Position numbers and translations under genes: made by a program. The notes beneath the pieces were generated by a model. That model saw nothing but the letters and a program-made list of their open reading frames with translations. It was not told where the DNA came from and ran no database searches. From contig NZ_CP014275.1 in assembly GCF_001578105.1 (NCBI RefSeq), positions 3,476,501-3,540,500 of the forward strand: DNA of 64,000 nucleotides, read 5' to 3'. Positions 61,156-64,000 of this stretch are shown piece after piece. The first letter of the stretch is position 1. Each line of letters starts with the position of its first letter. This DNA comes from Martelella sp. AD-3 (lineage in GTDB: Bacteria > Pseudomonadota > Alphaproteobacteria > Rhizobiales > Rhizobiaceae).

Positions 61156-63233
61156 ACGGCCCCTTCCCGCTCGAGCACGATATGGCCGAGCGCATGGACA
61201 TAGCCGCGCCAGCCTTCGGGCGCGTAGATCGTCGTCTGGTCCTCGACGATCAGCATCGGGCCCTCGAAGACCGCGCCGGGGCTCTCGTCGCCGCGCCGGT
61301 AACGCGCGAATGTGACCCGCTCGCCCGACAGCGACGAGAACACCGCTGCTTCGCCGATGGGGGTAGCGGGGCGCGGGTCGAAGGAGCCGTCGGTCACAGT
61401 CGCGACCACCGGTTCCGGTCCCTTGGCGACAAGGCTGAGCGCCACGAGCTCGATCGCATTGCCATTGTGCTCGGCGCCGTAGACCGAACGATAGGTTTCG
61501 ACAAAGGCGAAGCGCATCTTTTCCAGCGCCTCCTGCGTTTCGACGGGACCCTCGAGGCCGATCCTGAGAGCATGCCCCTGGCCTTCGTAGCGCAGTTCGG
61601 CGGCGATCGCGATATCCGGCTCGAACCCTTTGGCCAGCGCCGGCCTCACGACCCCGTTGGCCTCGTCCGCCATCTCCGACTGCAGTCGCTTGAGACGGTC
61701 GAGGTCGATCCTGCCGAGCGGCGCCAGAACACTGCGGGCCACCTCATAGGCGATCGGCGCGCTCAGAAAGCCGACCGCCGAGCCGACGCCTGCAAAAGCG
61801 GGAATGACGATGCGCGAAATGCCGAGTTTTTCCGCAAGACGCGCGGCGTGAAGCGGCCCGGCGCCGCCGGAGGCCATAAGCGTGTAGACCGAAACGTTCT
61901 TTCCCTGTTCGACGGCGTGGACGCGCGCCGCATTGGCCATTGCCTCCTCGCCGATTTCGGTGATGCCGGCCGCTGCCCACTCGCACGAACTCATGCCGAG
62001 CGGTCCCAAGACCTTTTCCTCGATTGCCGAAACGGCCAGTTCCGGCCGGAGCGCCAGCCGCCCGCCGGCAAAGCCCTCCGGGGAAAGCTTGCCGAGAACG
62101 ACATTGGCATCAGTGATCGTGGGTTCCGTGCCGCCGAGACCGTAGGCGGCCGGCCCCGGCGCCGCTCCGGCGCTCTTCGGCCCGACGGCAAGCCTGCCGA
62201 GCGTGTCGCGCCGGGCGATTGAGCCGCCGCCAGCCCCGATCTCGACGAGCTCGGTCGTCGGAATGCGCACCGGCAGACCGGACCCCTTGATATCACGCCA
62301 GGCGCGCGCCACCTCGAAACGGCGCGCGGTCGCCGGCCGCGCATTCTCCAGAAAGCAGATCTTCGCCGTGGTGCCGCCCATGTCGAAGGCCAGCATTCGG
62401 GAAACGCCGACCTCGCGGGCTACCCGCGCGCCGAGCGCGACGCCGCCGGCAGGCCCCGATTCGACCAGACGGATCGGCATGCGCGCGGCCTGATCGACCG
62501 TCGTCAGGCCACCGCCCGACAGCATCAGCAGAAATTCGCCGGAAAAGCCGCGCGCGCGCATCGCCGCGTCGAAACGGTTGAGATAGCGCGACATCAGCGG
62601 ACGAACATAGGCATTGGCCGCCACGGTCGAAAACCGCTCATATTCACGGATTTCCGGGGAAACTTCGCTCGAAAGACAGATGGTTACGTTCTCGGGCAGG
62701 CGGTCCCGCAACCACTCAGCCACCTGCCGCTCATGCGCGTCATTGGCGGTGGCATGAAGAAAGCCGATGGCAACGGCCTCCACCCCGTTTTCGCGCAATC
62801 GCGCTGCGATCGCATCAATCTCGCCTTGCTGCGGAACGCGGATGGGATTGCCATAGGCATCCATGCGTTCGTCGACGGTCATCCGCAACTCGCGCGGCAC
62901 CAGCGGCGCGGGCAATTCCAGATTGACGTCGTATTGCTCGAAGCGGCGCTCATAACCCATTTCGAGAATGTCGCGGAAACCACTGGTCGTAACCAGAGCC
63001 GTCTTCGCACCGCGCCGCTCGATCAGCGCATTGGTCGCAAGCGTCGTGCCGTGAATGACGGCAGAGACGTCGGAAAAATCCACATTGTTTTCGCAGAGCA
63101 GCGCCAGGCTACCCTCAAGTGCGGCCTTCTCAGGCGCTTCGGGCGTCGTCAGAACCTTCAGAGAGGAGAGGCCGTCGCCCTCCAACACGATATCCGTGAA
63201 AGTTCCGCCAATATCAATTGCTAGTCTAAACAT
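61152..63233 (-). CDS. hyuA: Hydantoinase/oxoprolinase subunit A
   Basis: A 693-residue HyuA of the ASKHA-fold family. The nucleotide loop DIGGTFTDIVLEG is at the N-terminus; FDMGGTTAKICFLE, GAGGGSIARRD, GPKSAGAAPGPAAYGLGG and ASGGAGPLHAARLAEKLG follow in the usual order. It phosphorylates or activates the cyclic amide with ATP; HyuB completes ring opening. ATG 63233 is chosen because the protein then begins MFRLAIDIGG as in its relatives. It opens the six-gene leftward operon. Confidence 0.94.
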   Translation of the reverse strand: MFRLAIDIGGTFTDIVLEGDGLSSLKVLTTPEAPEKAALEGSLALLCENNVDFSDVSAVIHGTTLATNALIERRGAKTALVTTSGFRDILEMGYERRFEQYDVNLELPAPLVPRELRMTVDERMDAYGNPIRVPQQGEIDAIAARLRENGVEAVAIGFLHATANDAHERQVAEWLRDRLPENVTICLSSEVSPEIREYERFSTVAANAYVRPLMSRYLNRFDAAMRARGFSGEFLLMLSGGGLTTVDQAARMPIRLVESGPAGGVALGARVAREVGVSRMLAFDMGGTTAKICFLENARPATARRFEVARAWRDIKGSGLPVRIPTTELVEIGAGGGSIARRDTLGRLAVGPKSAGAAPGPAAYGLGGTEPTITDANVVLGKLSPEGFAGGRLALRPELAVSAIEEKVLGPLGMSSCEWAAAGITEIGEEAMANAARVHAVEQGKNVSVYTLMASGGAGPLHAARLAEKLGISRIVIPAFAGVGSAVGFLSAPIAYEVARSVLAPLGRIDLDRLKRLQSEMADEANGVVRPALAKGFEPDIAIAAELRYEGQGHALRIGLEGPVETQEALEKMRFAFVETYRSVYGAEHNGNAIELVALSLVAKGPEPVVATVTDGSFDPRPATPIGEAAVFSSLSGERVTFARYRRGDESPGAVFEGPMLIVEDQTTIYAPEGWRGYVHALGHIVLEREGAV

Positions 63234-63371
63234 AAAATCATTATGTTCGTACTTTTTAGCAAGCGTCAAGAGGAGAAGGGCGGGAGCGCCAGCGGTCGAG
63301 TCATACCAAGAAAAAAAGGGCGAGACCACGCTTGAAACCGGCCTTTTCCCGGCCAGCGTCTCATCAAATAG

Positions 63372-63403
63372 TAGGGCGGCGGTCCTGCCGGTCCGCCGCC
63401 CTA
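63372..63403. repeat. GC-rich inverted repeat beside intergenic repeat B
   Basis: TAGGGCGGCGG (63372-63382) and CCGCCGCCCTA (63393-63403) form a perfect 11-bp inverted repeat with a 10-bp spacer, directly joined to repeat copy B. It lacks a T-run, so it is more likely a module of the mosaic repeat than a classical terminator. Confidence 0.55.
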
Positions 63404-63506
63404 GCGCATCGGCCCGAAAATCGGAATCGATTTTCGGAAAGCACGATGCGTAGATAAAATAGGTTAGAGCGTCCTTTGTGCGTCCGAATGGACGCACGGC
63501 GCTCTA
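63404..63506 (-). repeat. Dispersed intergenic palindromic repeat, copy B
   Basis: Inverted copy of the 5201-5300 element. It contains CGAAAATCGGAATCGATTTT and the hairpin GTGCGTCC/GGACGCAC (63478-63485 with 63490-63497), ending in GGCGCTCTA. It is cleaner than copy A, with intact palindromes. It fills the gap between the BCCT gene and hyuA. Confidence 0.75.
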
Positions 63507-63529
63507 ATGCGCAAGTCTGCGCGTTTGCC

Positions 63530-64000
63530 CTATCGCGGTTCGCTGTGGAGCCCCTTGAGAATGGCAAAACAGGCGAGCAGCAGCACGATGGTGAACGGGA
63601 ATCCCGTCGACACCGCCATTGCCTGAAGCGCCGTCAGTCCGCCGCCGAGCAGAAGCGCGATCGCGACCAGTCCCTCGAAGCTTGCCCAGAACACGCGCTG
63701 CGGCACCGGCGCATCGACCTTGCCGCCGGCGGTGATGGTGTCGATCACGATCGAGCCCGAGTCCGACGATGTCACGAAGAAGACAATGACAAGGATGATG
63801 CCGATGATCGAGGTGATCGTCGCCAACGGCAGCGCCTCCAGCATGACGAACAGCTTCAGGTCGAGGGGCGCGTTGCCGAGCGCCTCGTAATTGTTGACGA
63901 TGATCTCGCGGATCGCGGTATCGCCGAACACCGTCATCCACACGATCGAGACGACCGACGGAATGATCAGCACGCAGGTGATGAACTCACGCACCGTGCG
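63530..64000 (-). CDS. BCCT-family transporter, C-terminal part (runs off window)
   Basis: At least 156 residues, open at the right edge. It holds the last membrane helices of a betaine/carnitine/choline transporter: the GRTVREF-like TVREFITCVLI at the start, the helix FFVTSSDSGSIVIDTITAGG (the family signature FxTSxDSxS) and a short cytoplasmic tail. BCCT carriers import quaternary ammonium compounds with Na+ or H+. The start lies outside the window. It is on the same strand as the hyuA operon but separated by the repeat region. Confidence 0.88.
   Translation of the reverse strand, partial: RTVREFITCVLIIPSVVSIVWMTVFGDTAIREIIVNNYEALGNAPLDLKLFVMLEALPLATITSIIGIILVIVFFVTSSDSGSIVIDTITAGGKVDAPVPQRVFWASFEGLVAIALLLGGGLTALQAMAVSTGFPFTIVLLLACFAILKGLHSEPR

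Overview
The window is GC-rich, densely coded chromosomal DNA from an alphaproteobacterium of the order Rhizobiales (Hyphomicrobiales). The evidence is a recognisable cell-cycle gene set (sciP, a FliJ-like gene, ctrA, chpT, eipA), an alphaproteobacterial rpoH, many solute-binding-protein transporters, and a dispersed intergenic repeat resembling the palindromic mosaic elements of rhizobia. The genus cannot be fixed from the sequence. I saw no rRNA, tRNA, CRISPR array, insertion sequence or phage gene.

Layout. 1-3.0 kb: a GntR-family regulator convergent with a DUF2264 protein. 3.2-9.8 kb: the CtrA hub. sciP and the FliJ-like gene converge, ctrA is divergent from the FliJ-like gene, an outer-membrane factor/membrane-fusion pair follows, then chpT is divergent from eipA. 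CtrA-like boxes (one perfect TTAA half plus a one-mismatch half, 7 bp apart) lie before sciP, before ctrA and between chpT and eipA. The ctrA upstream region also carries five GANTC methylation sites. 9.8-18.4 kb: housekeeping genes (SpoU methyltransferase, pseudouridine synthase, rpoH, nitroreductase, a large acidic membrane-anchored protein of unknown function, purA, an EamA exporter).

18.5-26.5 kb: a catabolic cluster of unknown substrate. It has a creatininase-like amidase, a LysR regulator, an NMT1/SsuA-type ABC importer, a cytosine-deaminase-like amidohydrolase, an FAD-linked oxidase and a flavodoxin-fold reductase. A perfect 10-bp inverted repeat lies between the LysR gene and the operon. 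26.7-33.2 kb: a GH32 fructosidase, RidA, uracil-DNA glycosylase, a DsrE-like protein and a TrpXYZ-like ABC importer.

33.2-49.5 kb: a nearly complete pectin/oligogalacturonide pathway. A Tog-like ABC importer feeds a cytoplasmic GH28-GH105 fusion enzyme. The products go through KduI/KduD (unsaturated end) and UxaC, a hexuronate reductase and UxaA (galacturonate end) to 2-keto-3-deoxygluconate, which KdgK phosphorylates. AraC and GntR regulators sit inside the cluster; no KDPG aldolase is present. A FeoB C-terminal relic and typA follow.

52.4-64 kb: two convergent operons. The rightward one encodes two SDR-type enzymes plus PxpB and PxpC. The leftward one encodes HyuA and HyuB, a three-part TRAP importer and a GntR/UTRA regulator. 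Together they look like a lactam, hydantoin or 5-oxoproline-like catabolic system that lacks PxpA. The window ends inside a BCCT transporter gene. Three of the four solute-binding-protein genes are followed by a strong intercistronic hairpin before the next operon gene.
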